Assembly (NCBI GenBank): GCA_025403435.1
Contig: CM046348.1
Location: 19,567,679 to 19,631,678, forward strand
Source of the DNA: Artocarpus heterophyllus
Taxonomy: Eukaryota > Streptophyta > Magnoliopsida > Rosales > Moraceae
Direction of reading: 5' to 3'
Length of the DNA: 64,000 nt
Below the pieces are notes generated by a model. That model saw nothing but the letters and a program-made list of their open reading frames with translations. It was not told the origin of the DNA and made no database searches. The translations under genes were made by a program, and so were the position numbers. This document shows positions 35,249 through 47,670 of this stretch, piece by piece. Each line of letters opens with the position of its first letter. Within the stretch, counting starts at the first letter, position 1.

Positions 35249-36058
35249 TGTTGGGGAATTAGGTGACTCCTAATTCCAAGGATCGTAAGAACGAACAATT
35301 GCAGAAAATAAATAGGGGAAAAGAAGAAAAAAAAAAAAGACACCAAATTTTTATACAGGCTCGTCCAAAATTGAGACTACGTCATGTTTCTATTGCTTGC
35401 AGATTCTACTATGATGAAGGAGATTATAGATTACAAGAGCATTTTCTCACACACTCACAAATTGTGCTTACCAAAACTCTCTTCTATCTAACACCCTGTG
35501 AGAATTTTTCTCTCTCAAGGATAGAGCTCTCAAGAATTTTGTCTCTCACAAAATAATGTCACTCTCAATCTTCACACACTTTTCACACACACACAACCCT
35601 AGCCACCTTGTGTCTATTTATAACCAAAGGAAGAGAAAAATAGCAACTAATAAGAAACCCTAGTAGTTTTCTGTTTTTAGGGCCTTTGAATCCGTCTCTG
35701 ACTCAAAAAACATCGCGCATCACAGCGCGTCAGCACCGCGGTGCTCATTTCACTCGAAACGAGCGCTGCGGCGCCCCCTGCAGCGCCTAGGCGCTATGCT
35801 CCTGGCGCCTAGGAGCCATCAAGTCTCAGCCTAGGCGTTTTTCTCCTAGCACCTAGGCGCTTACCACTTGGCGCCTAGGCGCCCTTGTCCCGACGCCTGG
35901 GCGCTCTTCACTTGGCGCCTAGGCGCCCTCGTCCTAGCGCTGCGGTGCTCTTCTGCCAGAGCCACGGCGCTAGCTCTCTGCTTTCCGAGGACTGTTTTTC
36001 TCCATTTTTCTTCTTTTTTGCTGGGGTGTCGACTTGATTTGGGTCAACATCTGCAACA
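35249..36058 (-). repeat. 5' LTR of minus-strand copia
   Basis: 810 bp. It is longer than its partner, partly through an extra stretch in the CpG-rich repeat block at about 35808-35830. Confidence 0.93.
35760..35945. repeat. CpG-rich palindromic repeats in LTR (right copy)
   Basis: Same GCGCCTAGGCGC-based units as at 32250-32395, with one additional partly decayed unit. Confidence 0.9.
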
Positions 36059-36063
36059 CTTAA

Positions 36064-36780
36064 CTCCTAAGATCCGAAGGCGAAACTTTAAGATGTTCGT
36101 TGACAACGTCTCACTAGATGCAGAGATCAAGCCTCATTCGTTTTAATCTCTATTCGACTTCATCTACCTTTGATTTGCGACGTTATGGCAGTGAATGTGA
36201 CAACATTGATCTAGTGGTTATGAGTCCATTGCTGGCCAAAGAAGCTCAAATTGAGAGCTACCTCCACCACTGTTAGTTGAAGATTGGAGTTACATAGTTT
36301 GTTGATCTTCAGTGGATCTCATCATTGATCTCGTGAAGGATCTCTTTTTTATTCTTGGATTACAGATCTGTCAGCTTTCCTCCTATATGAGTTTAGTGGC
36401 GGATTTCGTCTTTATCTACTCTAGCTATGGGAAGGAATATGATTTGCAAAGGCTACACGAATTGATCTTGTCTTCTCTAGTGCAACAGCTCCTTCATCAT
36501 TATAACGCCAATCATTTTGGTGGATCTCATCAGACCTATTACAGCACGAAGGAGAGAAAGAGAGGAGGGAAAAAAGAGAGAAGAGAGAGAAGCAAGTGAA
36601 AAGACAAATATGATGAAAAACGTAAAGGAGAAAATAAATATTAGGATCAATGCCCTAAGGAATAAACATCTTATATTTATGACATTTTTTGGTGAAATAA
36701 ATAATAATGCAAATATCTCGTATATTAATAATGGTACTCGTATTACTTTTATATTAATGATTGTACATTAACAAACATGT
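36064..36780. other. Flank of copia insertion, no gene seen
   Basis: Moderately GC at first, then AT-rich. Frames 36312-36599 and 36517-36771 show low-complexity Lys/Arg/Glu runs and no domain. Confidence 0.5.
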
Positions 36781-38588
36781 GATCTGTGACTATTAGAACC
36801 AAATCTTAGAATATGGCATTTATGGAATTTATATGCGAATAGTTCACTTCATAGATTAATAATCTAAATGATATAGTCCGCAAGCTGTGTATAGAGCTAG
36901 GGACTTTATACATGATAAGGCTATAATGGGAATCTACATCAAATTGGATAGACAGTTTATCTTAACCGTCAGAGCAGATTGACTTCATAGTAGACATATT
37001 GATGTAGTAGACCTAGTGGTGGTCATATATTAAACTTGACCTAAAGTTGAATTGATTTAAAAATAATTTTGTTTCATCTAAATCAATTCACTTTGATAAT
37101 CATTTATGTGTCATCTTAAACTTGAAGTGGATTTATAACTCCAAATTTATAGCTTGTATCTTTTGATATGTCAAAAGTACGAGTTCAGATGACGAAGGCT
37201 CTATTGTCAGTGTATTAAAGAAGCAACCTATATTTGATAAGATAATGATCTACAAACAAGGAATTCATCACTGTTAAACAAAAAGTCATTGTTATCCTTT
37301 CAAAGGCATTATTTGGATATTGGAAAATATAACAAGGTTGGGTCATTTGGATACGTATGGTAGTTGGATGATATTTTGTTTGTATGTGTTATAAAAAGAG
37401 AATTTTTCAATCGTGTGAAATAATGAATTTTTAGATAAAATAATTGAAAGGTAACGGAACTACATGCTTCATCCAATTATGGATAAATTATAAGATACAC
37501 ATAATATAAGAGGTCACAGATGGGACTTACATTTTAGGAGTCTTGTGATACAATATATTATTAAGAGTGCAAGTGGAGCGATACTAAAGTTAATAATTAA
37601 ACAAATAATTAATCAAAAATTAATTTATATATTATTATTAGAGCTTGATAATATATGTCTATCAGATCCCAATGCTAGCTCACTTACTTTTTTATGACAG
37701 ATCATGCAAATATAGACTACCATAGGTAAGATAGAAGTATACGTGAGTCAAACCGTTGACCCTAATGGGGTGCGTGGGTCATAGTCTTGGATGGACTTTT
37801 AGTAGCCATGGGCCTATCGGGTATGGCATTACATCTACTTGTTTTATGGAAAATTTATTATTTGAGTAATTCTAAAAAATAATTATTCAAATTGGTATTG
37901 GAATTTTAGATTATTAATTATTTCAATTTTGTGTTTGAATAATTAATATAAAACATAGTTGTATTTGAATTATGGACAATTATTCATAGTTATAAACTAT
38001 CTTATTATTTTGAATCATTAAATCCTGATTTAAATTGAAATTATTCTAGATGATGCAGATAATCACATATCTTTACACTATGAATGGCTAGAGATTTTGA
38101 ATTTCCTAGTTAGTGGGTGGCGTGTACAACAAATAAGCTTCCTCTCTATCTGGCATTTTTATCAGATAAAGAGAGAGAAAATTTATCTCTTGATTATGAT
38201 AGACTTCATGTTCCTTCTTCTACTTTTATAAATAGAGACTTGGGATAATCATTTATTCTTAGATTTCTTAAGTGCAAATTAGAGAGTACAATTTAAACTA
38301 CTCATCTTCTTAGTAATTTTAGTTCCTTGGCACTTGAGTACTTAGAAGGAGTGTAGTTGTGGTATGGATTTGCTGAGTTGTGCCCACATTCATAACGTCT
38401 AAAGGAAGAGAATAACATTGAAAATCTAAGATAGAGATTCGTTTAGTCAAAAGTATTGTTTTAGGTCTCTAACTTGTACATTAAATTATATTTAATTAAT
38501 TCTTTATAGCATCATGAGTTAGTTTCCTTAGTGATTAAATAAAAAAATTTTAAAATTCTCTTGCATCACAGAATATATTTTTCCAACA
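36781..38588. repeat. Possible solo LTR or LTR relic
   Basis: No coding signal, an internal TATA box (TATAAATAGAG near 38228) and an end at ..TTTTTCCAACA (38588), as in many LTRs. A second relic with similar architecture in the opposite orientation lies at 58573. The left boundary and target duplication were not found, so this stays tentative. Confidence 0.33.
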
Positions 38589-39467
38589 ATAAATGTTTTA
38601 ACTTGTTCACGGAAATATGAAAATGCTATAATTTATTAAAAATCAAAACATCTGTTATTTTCTTCACCTTTTGTATAAGAATGCTACTTGGTGCATTTTC
38701 CTACACATTTAAAACGTGAATTGATTTATGCCACTAAAAAAATATTTGCAAAAAATTCATCGCCATGTCATCATACTATAATTCTTTTTTATCTAACTAT
38801 ACCCCAGGTACTAGCCAGCATCTGGTATCCTTGACGGTTACCGATCATTATCAAGAATCTGCAGTGGATACCATCACAATTACTCCCCAGTATAGATCTA
38901 TCGTGGATACTGCCATAGTTACCAGAAGAGAACCGCTGTTTTCAGTAGTGGTAGAGAACATAATACTCTGAAAAAAAGAAAAAAAAAACCAAAATATTAT
39001 GATTAACAAGTACCCAAAATTTTATGTTTTAAGACAATCAAAACTACAATTTAGATAAAAAAAATAATTATCCTGAACACTTGACCAAACTCAGGAAACA
39101 AACATTTTAAAAAAATTAGAAATCATTGAAATGGCCTTTGACGATCAAGGTCTCCACCATACATGGTGAAGTGATCTTTGTAGTAATGCTGTTGTGATGG
39201 TTATTTGGGTGCAGTAGAGGAGCTTCACGGTGGTTGGCTCTTCGGGATGGGTGGATTTGCATAGGGGATCGCATGGAAAAGAGGGAGAATCATGCGAAGG
39301 AGAGGGAGAAAGCATTGATGTAATTGCAAAGAAGAGCGGTCGTCATTTGGTGGAGAAAAAAGTAGCATGCGAAGAGAGAGAGAGCGAGAGAGGAAGAAAG
39401 GAAAAAAAAAGAAAAAGTAAATCTTAGAAATTTTTAAGGTTAAAAAGTAAACATAATTATTCTTTAT
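38589..39467. other. Intergenic, no gene seen
   Basis: Short frames 38765-38971 and 39230-39427 are slightly GC-richer than the surroundings but have no recognisable motif. The second is Lys/Glu/Arg-rich low complexity. Confidence 0.5.
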
Positions 39468-40352
39468 GGGAAATGCTATAGTAAAACCCTTAGGGGGTCT
39501 TATTGTAAAACCTACTTTTTCATCGTAATATTTCTATCTGAAAGTTAAAAGTAGACAAGCTTATCAATAGTAAAATGAGTCCAAATACATCAAATCAATT
39601 AAAATCCAAAAACTGGAAAAAAAAAAAAAACTAAACATTAAAAAATCCAAAGCTTTGCTAAAAAAAAAATCCAAAGCACATCTCCTCCTCTAGCACGCCA
39701 CCACCGCCACCATCGTCGGGAAAGAGTTGTCGGTCGATTGGCCAAAGGAGGATCCCAAGAAACTTCCCCTTACGAATCATGGAGGAAAAGTTTCACCGAA
39801 GGAGAAACTGAAGAGGCTTAAGAGAGCTGATCTCTTTGGCGATGAGGAGAAGGGATTCGATGAGATTTGTCTACAAGAATTTTTGGGAAATAAAGGCTCC
39901 CACCGACGACTGCGATTCTTCATGACCCCATAGCGACGGAGGTTGAGCCGTCGAGTCGCACTAACCGCGACCACTGTACGACTAACCAGGTGATGATTTC
40001 GTCCCCATTTGCCTAGGTTGTGATTCTCGAGAAGAGATGGCTTTGGTCATCGTCGACACGACGCAGCCATCATAGATTGAGTCCCGTTTTACCTTCTATG
40101 GTTGATCAGTTGCCATTGGATCGCTGTTACTCCACCATTGTTGAGCTCCCCCTGGCTGTCGCTGAGAAGCCTCTCTTCAAACAGAGGCAAACGATTTTTT
40201 TTATTATAAATTATTAGGTTTTTTTAATTTTAATACTGGCTATGTAAGGAAGGCCTATTGTAATGAGGTGGATTTGAAGTTTTTAAGTTATTGGATTCAA
40301 TTTAATAGTTTTAAAAAAAAAGGTCTTATGGAGGGTCTTACTATAGCATTTC
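39468..40352. mobile_element. Candidate Pack-MULE carrying GC-rich, gene-like sequence
   Basis: Terminal inverted repeats GAAATGCTATAGTAAAACCC (left) and, from the right end, GAAATGCTATAGTAAGACCC. Flanks are TATTCTTTAT (39458-39467) and TATTTTTTAT (40353-40362), a 9-10-bp duplication with one mismatch, as expected of Mutator-like transposons. Between the AT-rich ends lies a GC-richer core (about 39670-40200). It includes a frame from 39727 (WPKEDPKKLPLTNHGGKVSP..RLKRADLFGDEEKG) and another at 40020-40217. I do not recognise the source gene. No transposase is present. Confidence 0.68.
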
Positions 40353-40362
40353 TATTTTTTAT

Positions 40363-41594
40363 TTGATAGTTGTGACAAAAAGTTAGATAGTTTTTGTTTT
40401 TGGGCAAAAGCTGATCTCTATTTATTTTCTGTGGCACTGGGCCAAAAACAGCTTCAAGAATGTAAGGGTCATAAGAGAAATAGAAAATTATATGTTATGT
40501 CACACTTTTAAAATATATATTTATTTATGTTACATTTAAAAAAAAAAGTTACACTACATATTATTGTTTATATTATATGTTTAAATTACATCACTTTTAA
40601 ACATGTATGTCATTTATAAAAAGTAAGTTCAAAAGATAGTTTGACCGTTTGGTATTGTTTTCAAAATCGATGAAACTGTTTTTTTTTTTTTTTGAAAAAT
40701 GTGAATTTTTTAGGAATTGTGCTGAGAGTGTTTTCAAAAAACGTGTAAAAATATTTTCAAAAATTTTGGAAACGAAACCAAATGGGGCCAGTATTTGTAA
40801 AAATTCCCCTAAAATCATGAAAATTGGGGAACTCACCTTGCTACGTCTTAACCCACTTCTTTAGTTTGCAGCCATTCTGTTAAAATTTTATCCTTCATAA
40901 TAAGTTGATATGTTTTGAGAGAAAATATAAGAGTTTATCTCATATTGTTCTAGATTATACCTCAAAGTTTGCTTGTACTCGCGCTTTATTTTTTTTCCCG
41001 GGCACACACACTTGGCTATATTGATTGCCACATATTTTTACATGAAAATTCCTCACTCGTTAAAAGATTAATCAAATAGTAAAAATTTACGTGTATAATA
41101 ATCCTTTTCATTTTCTAGCAGAAACACAACAAAACTATCCACAACTTTATTTTGGTCACGCATCTACATTTCCAGACACAATAAAATAGAATATTTCGCC
41201 GGTGCAAAGAACCTTAGCAATGTAAGGTAACCGAGCAGGTGAAGTTAAAACTCCTAGAAGACAAATCTTCCCAAAACTTTGAACTTTCTATCATTTTATA
41301 CACCAAAACATCCACAGAAGCAATAGTGAAATGTAGCTTACCACGAGCAAATTAAATTAGTGTTTCTTGGAAAAGTACCGATGAAACGTATTATTGATGA
41401 TAAGAATGAAGTCTTAATCATTCGTTTTCACGTTTTGTATTTAAGAAAACTAATTTATTTTAGAAAATTAAGTTGAAGGAAAACTCGTGTTATTTTTGTT
41501 AAATTCAATTTACTAATCTTTTTGTTAATATGGTTAGCTTGTTTGATAAATTTGGCGGGGAACTCGTGTTGTTCTTGTTAGATTATATATGTAC

Positions 41595-41599
<5 letters not shown>
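40363..41599. other. Intergenic with one decayed MITE
   Basis: AT-rich. Bases about 40643-40797 begin CCGTTTGGTATTGTTTTC and end ..GAAACCAAATGGGGCC, a probable small hAT-like MITE. The frames inside it are shadows. Nothing else supported. Confidence 0.5.

Positions 41600-41633
<34 letters not shown>
41600..41633. repeat. (AT)n microsatellite
   Basis: About 17 AT units. Confidence 0.9.
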
Positions 41634-41635
<2 letters not shown>

Positions 41636-41792
41636 TAATGGTTAGTTTATGTGGTAACGTGGAACCAAAGAATCAACTAATCTTTTTGTTAATTAGTCCG
41701 TTTTTTTGTTTGTTTGTTTTGTTTTTTTTTTTTTTTTTTTTCAGTCGAGCTTATCTTTCATTTGTTTCTTTATGTCGGTAGCAATAGCGTAT

Positions 41793-42373
41793 TAGGACTG
41801 TACAAAAAAGCCAAAAAACCGAAACCGTCCGAAGAACCGCACAACAAAAGACTGAAAAAATCGGTTTCATGGAAACCCAATAGGTTCGGTTCGGTTAACC
41901 GAACCGTCTAGAAGTGGATAGTTCGGTCTCGGTTTGAATATTTCGGTTTGGTTAGAAACCAAACCGAACCGAACCGAATGCTATGACATAAGATTATTAA
42001 TGATTTTAACATAAAGTGCTATGACAAATTGTAAATGTCAATGGCTATTATAGTACTTTTTTAGCATCATTTTAAAAAGAACCTAAATAATACACAATAC
42101 ATTATACTATTTCAGCAATTCTTTAACAAAAAAATAAAATAAAATGTGGTAAATTGATAGTACGCTTTTTGTATATATTAGATTACCATATGCTGAAAAT
42201 CGAACCGAACCAACCGAACCGACAATGGAAACCGACCATGAACGGTCGGTTAACCGACCGATTACTCTTGGTATGCAGTGCGGTTTCAGTTTTGTAATTC
42301 TAAAAACCGAAAGTTACGGTTCGGTTACCGAACCGAGCAAAACCGACGGTAACCGAACCGAAGAACGCCTCTA
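41793..42373. mobile_element. hAT-like non-autonomous element with AACCGAACCG motifs
   Basis: Ends read TAGGACTGTAC and, inverted, TAGAGGCGTTC. Both subterminal regions are packed with CGGTTCGGTT / AACCGAACCG in both orientations, including the palindrome CGGTTAACCG, while the middle is AT-rich. Subterminal motif clusters of this sort bind hAT transposases in known elements. No clean 8-bp duplication and no transposase. Confidence 0.6.
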
Positions 42374-43614
42374 ATGGGTACACATATTCACTGACAAAAT
42401 TAGCAATTGAATCATCACGAGTCTAAATGGATGTCAATTTAATCACTTCATTGGGAGCGTTATAAACAACGTACGTGTGTACGGAACCTCACTTATTAAC
42501 AATATTAATAAATAAATAATTGTGTTTTACATTATCATTGTTCGGATTATTCACTTATCGATACCATTTTTCTTCCAATCATAACGATTATATATGATCA
42601 CCAACATATTATTTATATGTTTGTATACATAGAGGATTGCAACATGAGAAATTTGAAAGGAGAGCCTATCAGGCTTGGGCAATATAGTCAATTGATAATT
42701 ATTTTTGTGGCTAATTGTGAAGGGAAATATGAGATGCATACGAGAGATGTAAGCACCGTAATCAAACATGGCTATTGATGAAGAAATCCGATCACCTCAT
42801 GATTAAATGGGTGATCTTGGAATCATGTATGACATAATTTGGTCGTATGTACAGTAAAAATTACAAGGCATACATCACAATCTCAAACCACAGCTCCATT
42901 GGACTTCTAGATTGCTGGAAATAAACTAAAATGAAAAATATATTTTACAACGCCGTATGGTTATAGCCCTACCTTCTTAAAAGTGGTTAGCTTTATTTGT
43001 GGAGTCTATTAGGGCTTCATAGATGAGACCATCTCTTACGAGAGAGTCCTCTCAATGTTATGACATAAATAAACTCACTCTCTTTGTCCGTTTCATTTAT
43101 TCGTCCTTGTTGTTTTTATTCTTTATAGATCAGTTTCAATTGTATTCTATTTTTTGTCTCTTCTCTCTCTTATATAATAAGAAGAAGGGAAATTTGCATA
43201 ACTTATCTATGTATCTTTAAGTTTTTTGTAAAATTACCTTTTATTCTTGAAAACGACACCCACCACTCTTCACATTAAGCTTTGACTTTCATGTTCTCTT
43301 GTTGAACCCTTGATCAACAAAAAAATTGGAGAAAACATTCTAATTCCTCAAAGTACCATTAATACTGTTGTATCCATAAACTGAAACACACATCTAGCCT
43401 CAGTTAATTGGAATCCCTTCATATTCCATCTCCTCTATTATGCTAGTATTGGTGTGTGAGGTCAATACTGGTAACCTCACACAAGGGCGATGTGCCTCCC
43501 ACTAGATTTACAGAAAGACAATCTCTTTTCATAGACACGAGGCGGGAGGCTTAATGAGGGAGCTCACCTCATTGGCAAAACCACTCTCCCACTTGGTTTG
43601 TCTATGGGAGTACA
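42374..43614. other. Intergenic, no gene seen
   Basis: AT-rich. Frames 42551-42769 and 43023-43220 lack motifs. Confidence 0.5.
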
Positions 43615-43853
43615 CATGGTCAGAGCCAGAAAAATTAGTGAAAAGAGATGAAAGTGTGACTGAACTAATGAAACAAATGACAAAATTTATTTTAAAAGGA
43701 GCAAAATACAATTTCAAGAGGACAAAATATAATTTTGGAGGCAGAATATAATTTTTATAGAATTTCCTATACAAAATTATAAGGAAAAAAAAGTTCAAGA
43801 AAAGCGGCTGTGCATCCACGTCCCTACGTGGCTCTGTCTTGTTGGCACTTGCC
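43615..43853. mobile_element. Decayed element with GAGCCAG / CTGGCTC-type ends
   Basis: The left end GGTCAGAGCCAGAAAAATTA roughly pairs with the right end GTGGCTCTGTCTTG. The interior is A-rich with no ORF. A relative starts near 57097 with the same GGAGCCAGAAAAATTAGT wording. Confidence 0.42.
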
Positions 43854-44252
43854 TCGTAGTGGATCTATGTGAGGAAGCTCGTCTCATAAGGGTTAGACTC
43901 GTGCATGTCTAGTTCGACTTAGTTTCACACATGAAGCGTAACTCCCGTGAAGCAACATTGGAACACCTCTGTTGGTTTTGGCGTTTGCAATAATAGCCTA
44001 TTAGATGTTTGTTTGGTTTCTCATCAAAAAATTGTGTAATTCAAATGAACCGTTTTAATTAGTAACATGAGGCAAATTGGAATTTTAATATAACCTCATT
44101 TTAGCCTAAAAATTGCAAGATCAAGTAACCGTGCGTCCAATGTGAAGGGTGTAGTTACTACATTTAACTATGAATTTTTTAAATAAATTAATAATAATAA
44201 TAATAATAATAATTATAGTAGTAGTAGTAATTCTTATAGTAATACTACTTGT
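43854..44252. other. Intergenic with (AAT)n microsatellite
   Basis: Only an (ATA)n/(AGT)n tract near 44188-44232 stands out. Confidence 0.5.
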
Positions 44253-44261
44253 TATTGTGAC

Positions 44262-44555
44262 GAGGGATTTTTAAAAAGGGCCCCCGGCCAAAATTTTTTT
44301 GGGTAAATAGACCCTTTTTTTTTTTACAGTTTTTGACACAAAAAAAAGGTTTTTTAGACATCAAAACGGTTTCAGGTTTTTTTTTTTTTTTTCATGTTGA
44401 GATTTCTTATCCTGCTCCAGTCATTTTTCTTATTTTTTTGAAAAAAACTGGAACAGTTTACCTACATAGAAAAACGTGTTTTTTAGCTCCAAAAAAAAAA
44501 AAGGCCATTGACCCAATTAGAATTTTTTTTTTTGGCCCTTTTGTCAAAATCTTCC
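44262..44555. mobile_element. Mutator-type MITE, copy 1
   Basis: 294 bp with inverted ends GAGGGATTTTTAAAAAGGGC and, from the right, GGAAGATTTTGACAAAAGGG. It is flanked by a perfect 9-bp duplication TATTGTGAC (44253-44261 and 44556-44564). The interior has long A/T runs and no ORF. It shares sequence along its length with 47671-47947. Confidence 0.85.
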
Positions 44556-44564
44556 TATTGTGAC

Positions 44565-45337
44565 TGTAGTTGTAATTTCAGAGATGGAAGGGGTGATTGA
44601 ACAGCCTGAACGCCAATTGTGTTTGTGTACATTTTTTCCCCTTAAATTTGATTACATGATGATTGAATAAAACAATTGGAGAGATTCTTCTTAAATTCTT
44701 GGAATTTGAAAAAAAAAAAAAGAGGCTTTTCATAACCAAAAAAAAAAAAAAAAGAGCAACAATTATACGCTCTGCCTGTCGCAGCTAAGCCTGTTAGGCA
44801 TAGGAGACAGTTGAGAGTCACCCGATGTGAAAGTCATAGGCAAAGACAGGGCCATATATGTTGATCATGTAGAATATGCCAATGCCAATGCCAAACAATG
44901 AAAAATAATAAAATAAAATAAAAAAAGAGGCCACAGAATTTGATCACTGAGATATGTCAATGCCAAATCATGAAGAAGAAAAAAAAAAAGATAAGCACCT
45001 AAACCCCGCACATATTTAATTGAAATCTTTATTTTATCCTTTATTTTCACAATTGCGACAATGATTCATTACTTTTTTGTAATTGCAAGTTAAAAACATG
45101 TATTTTACCAAAATTTGAACAAACTTAATTTTGAGATTTATTAAAATGAATTTTTCACACATTAAATTTGACCAAATAACATAAAAAAAGATTGTAACAT
45201 GAAATTAAAAACACAGGGAATGATCGTATTTTTGAAAAATATTATGGTATTTCGAAAAATACATGATAAATCATAATAAAAGGATGATGAGGAAACGACT
45301 ATATAGATATAAACGACAACAAACATACAAGAAATTA
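44565..45337. other. Intergenic, no gene seen
   Basis: A-rich tracts near 44711 and 44739. An imperfect duplication of CCAATGCCAATGCCAAAC occurs near 44879-44897. No coding signal. Confidence 0.5.
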
Positions 45338-45482
45338 AGGGGGTGTTTGGTATTGTTTTTGAAAAGTTTTTTTTTTCTAATTTTAAAAAACACAAAAAAT
45401 AAAAATAGTTTTAAAAATGTGTTTGGTTAAATTTTGGTCCAAAACATTTCAAAAACAATTTTGAAAACAACCAAAAGACCCC
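45338..45482 (+). mobile_element. hAT-like MITE, copy 1
   Basis: 145 bp from AGGGGGTGTTTGGTATTG to ..CAACCAAAAGACCCC, with inverted ends and poly(T)/poly(A) interior. A reversed copy lies at 48669-48836. No clear duplication. Confidence 0.6.
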
Positions 45483-45719
45483 AAAATTGAAAAAAAAAAA
45501 AAAAAAAAAAAAACTTGTCTTCAACATTTTTTTTCTCACCCATTCTCTCTCACTTGCTCCCATGACCTCCCTCGTTTCCATGACCCAGCCTTAACCAGAA
45601 AACTTACCGCCACCCTAGAGTGATCTTAGCCATCGCCGTTAAACCCAACCCAGCAGCCCTGATTCTAACCCAACGCCAGCAACTAATAGTACCGGGCATG
45701 CTTGACGTAAAGGGAAGCT

Positions 45720-46200
45720 CACAGTGTGACGACCCATCCTCGAAAATTTAGAATAATTCTAGGTAGATTTTCTTCATCTAGTCCTCCCGCTCCCAAGTTG
45801 CTTCTTCAACCTGCTGATTGCGCCATAATACTTTAACAAGTGGTATCCTCTTATTTCTTAGTTCCTTTTCTTCTAGCGCCAGAATTTGAATTGGTTTCTC
45901 CTTATAGCATAAATTTTCTTGTTCTTCAATTGGCCAATGTTGAGGTACATGTGATGAATTTGGTACATACTTCTTTAGTATTGATGCATGGAACACATTA
46001 TGTACTGATGCTATTTCAGGAGGTAGAGCTAATTTATAGGCAACATTGCCCACCTTTTCCAGAATTTCGAACGGTTCAATATACCTTGAACTAAGTTTTC
46101 CCTTTTTTCCAAATCTTATTACTCCTTTCATTGGCGTTACCTTCAAGAAGACCATGTTCCCCACTTGAAATTCTAGGGGCCTCCATCGTCATTGAGAAAA
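45720..46200 (-). pseudogene. Ty3/gypsy integrase C-terminus and chromodomain fragment
   Basis: A 128-codon frame (46164-45778) reads VGNMVFLKVTPMKGVIRFGK..KLSSRYIEPFEILEKVG..HNVFHASILKKYVP..KVLWRNQQVEEATWE. That is the end of a Tekay/Del-type integrase followed by the chromodomain-like tail. No upstream pol or LTR adjoins it, so it is a detached fragment. It is unrelated to the chromovirus at 12145 at the sequence level I can judge. Confidence 0.88.
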
Positions 46201-47661
46201 AGTAGTCATTTAAATGTATTTATGTGTATAGTACAATTTAAAATGTGAATGGTGTGCACATGCTATAATTAGATAGATCATCATGTATGGTATGGTAACC
46301 TTAATTTAACAAGCTAGTAATTGAATCACTAGACAAAGAAAAAAATGTCGTACCAGCTCTTGACTCAAGGGGGAGTTCTAAGTTATGTTTTAGTCACGAT
46401 GTTACAATGACCCATGTGTGTATATGGTATGAACACTCAGGCCCAAGTTAAGAATGAAAGATGAAGAGAATAAGGAATGTTCATAAACAAGCATAAGTGG
46501 ATCAAGCATACAAGTAGGTTGGGCATGTGGGCTATGTTTGGACTTATTGAGGATAAGCTCACTTAGTTATTTCATGCTGTAGGAAAATCAGCTACAATGT
46601 CAAAGTAGATTCATTGATAAGTGGGCGGCTGGACATGAGCACTGTGTAAAACAGGGTATGAATACCGCCATTAGAATGCTTTCACTCTATATGTAAATTA
46701 AATATATTTGGAACTTGTTAAGAGTAGGTGTTAAATATAAACTAAAATGTAGTACTAGTAAGACGAAACCTTTTGAAAAATGTTATGTAAAGGAAATATA
46801 CACATATATTTAAAAGTATGCATATGTATGAGCGCAATGTTATTTAAAAAAAGAAAAAAGAAAAAAAGTTGTTCCGAGATTTTCTATAGCTATGTAAGTA
46901 AGAAAAATGTTAAGGTACGGCCCGAAGAAAGACAGGTTGTCACACGTGGAGTGGCCATGCTTTGTTGAAGGGAAGTTGCAATAGCTCTGATGTTTGCGTT
47001 GGTGGGTGACAAATTTGGGCAAGGGGTGTCGATTGCAGTTGGTGGCTTCATTGATCGAGCAAGGGGCGAGGGTGGGGCTAGGGCCGTTGAGGGTAGGGCA
47101 AGGGGTTGTTAGGGATTGTCGGGGGTTGGTCATTGTTGACGCCGGTGTTATGGTCTCATTGGAGCTGAGGAAGAAGAAGATTCTCTTGGATTTATTTTAT
47201 TAACTTTTATTTCAATTAATATTATTAAGTAGTATTATATTAATTAATTAGTATGTTTAAAATTAAATTTGGTTTAGTTTATACTAATAATTTTTTTATC
47301 AAAAAATGTTTTGTGTTAAAAATACTACCGTATACTACCAAACATAATTTCAAAAACAATCTTAACACATTTCTCAAAAATTCTCATTTTAAGATTTTTT
47401 TTTTAAAATAAAAACCAAAATAGAAAACGTTATCAAGTGGAACCTAAAGAATTAGAAAAAAAAAAAGTGGAGAAGAAAACGGCAACAAACTATACGATTA
47501 GGAAACAAAATCTGATAGAAAAGAGAAAACGACGAAAAATAAAACAAGAATTAGCATGAAGTATCAAAAACAGAGGAAATAAAATAAAGCTAGGAAAGCT
47601 GAGAAAGAGGGCAACATTTGGAAAGACTAATGCAATAAAAACGACAACAAAATGCTACTGG
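46201..47661. other. Intergenic with GC-rich patch
   Basis: AT-rich except about 46930-47170, a G-rich stretch (gggcaaggg, gggttgg repeats) giving short frames without motifs on both strands. Near 47320-47450 a phrase ACCAAACATAATTTCAAAAA resembles the hAT-like MITE ends. Confidence 0.45.
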
Positions 47662-47670
47662 GCATAGAAC

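Larger units (their letters stand above)
31732..36058 (-). mobile_element. Ty1/copia retrotransposon, internally deleted, perfect TSD
   Basis: LTRs 31732-32507 and 35249-36058 start TGTTGGGG and end CAACA. The 5-bp target duplication CTTAA is perfect (31727-31731 and 36059-36063). On the minus strand: initiator tRNA-Met primer site next to the right LTR, gag, protease, integrase, only the first part of reverse transcriptase, then a polypurine tract at the left LTR. The internal region is only 2.74 kb because most of RT and RNase H are missing. Confidence 0.95.
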
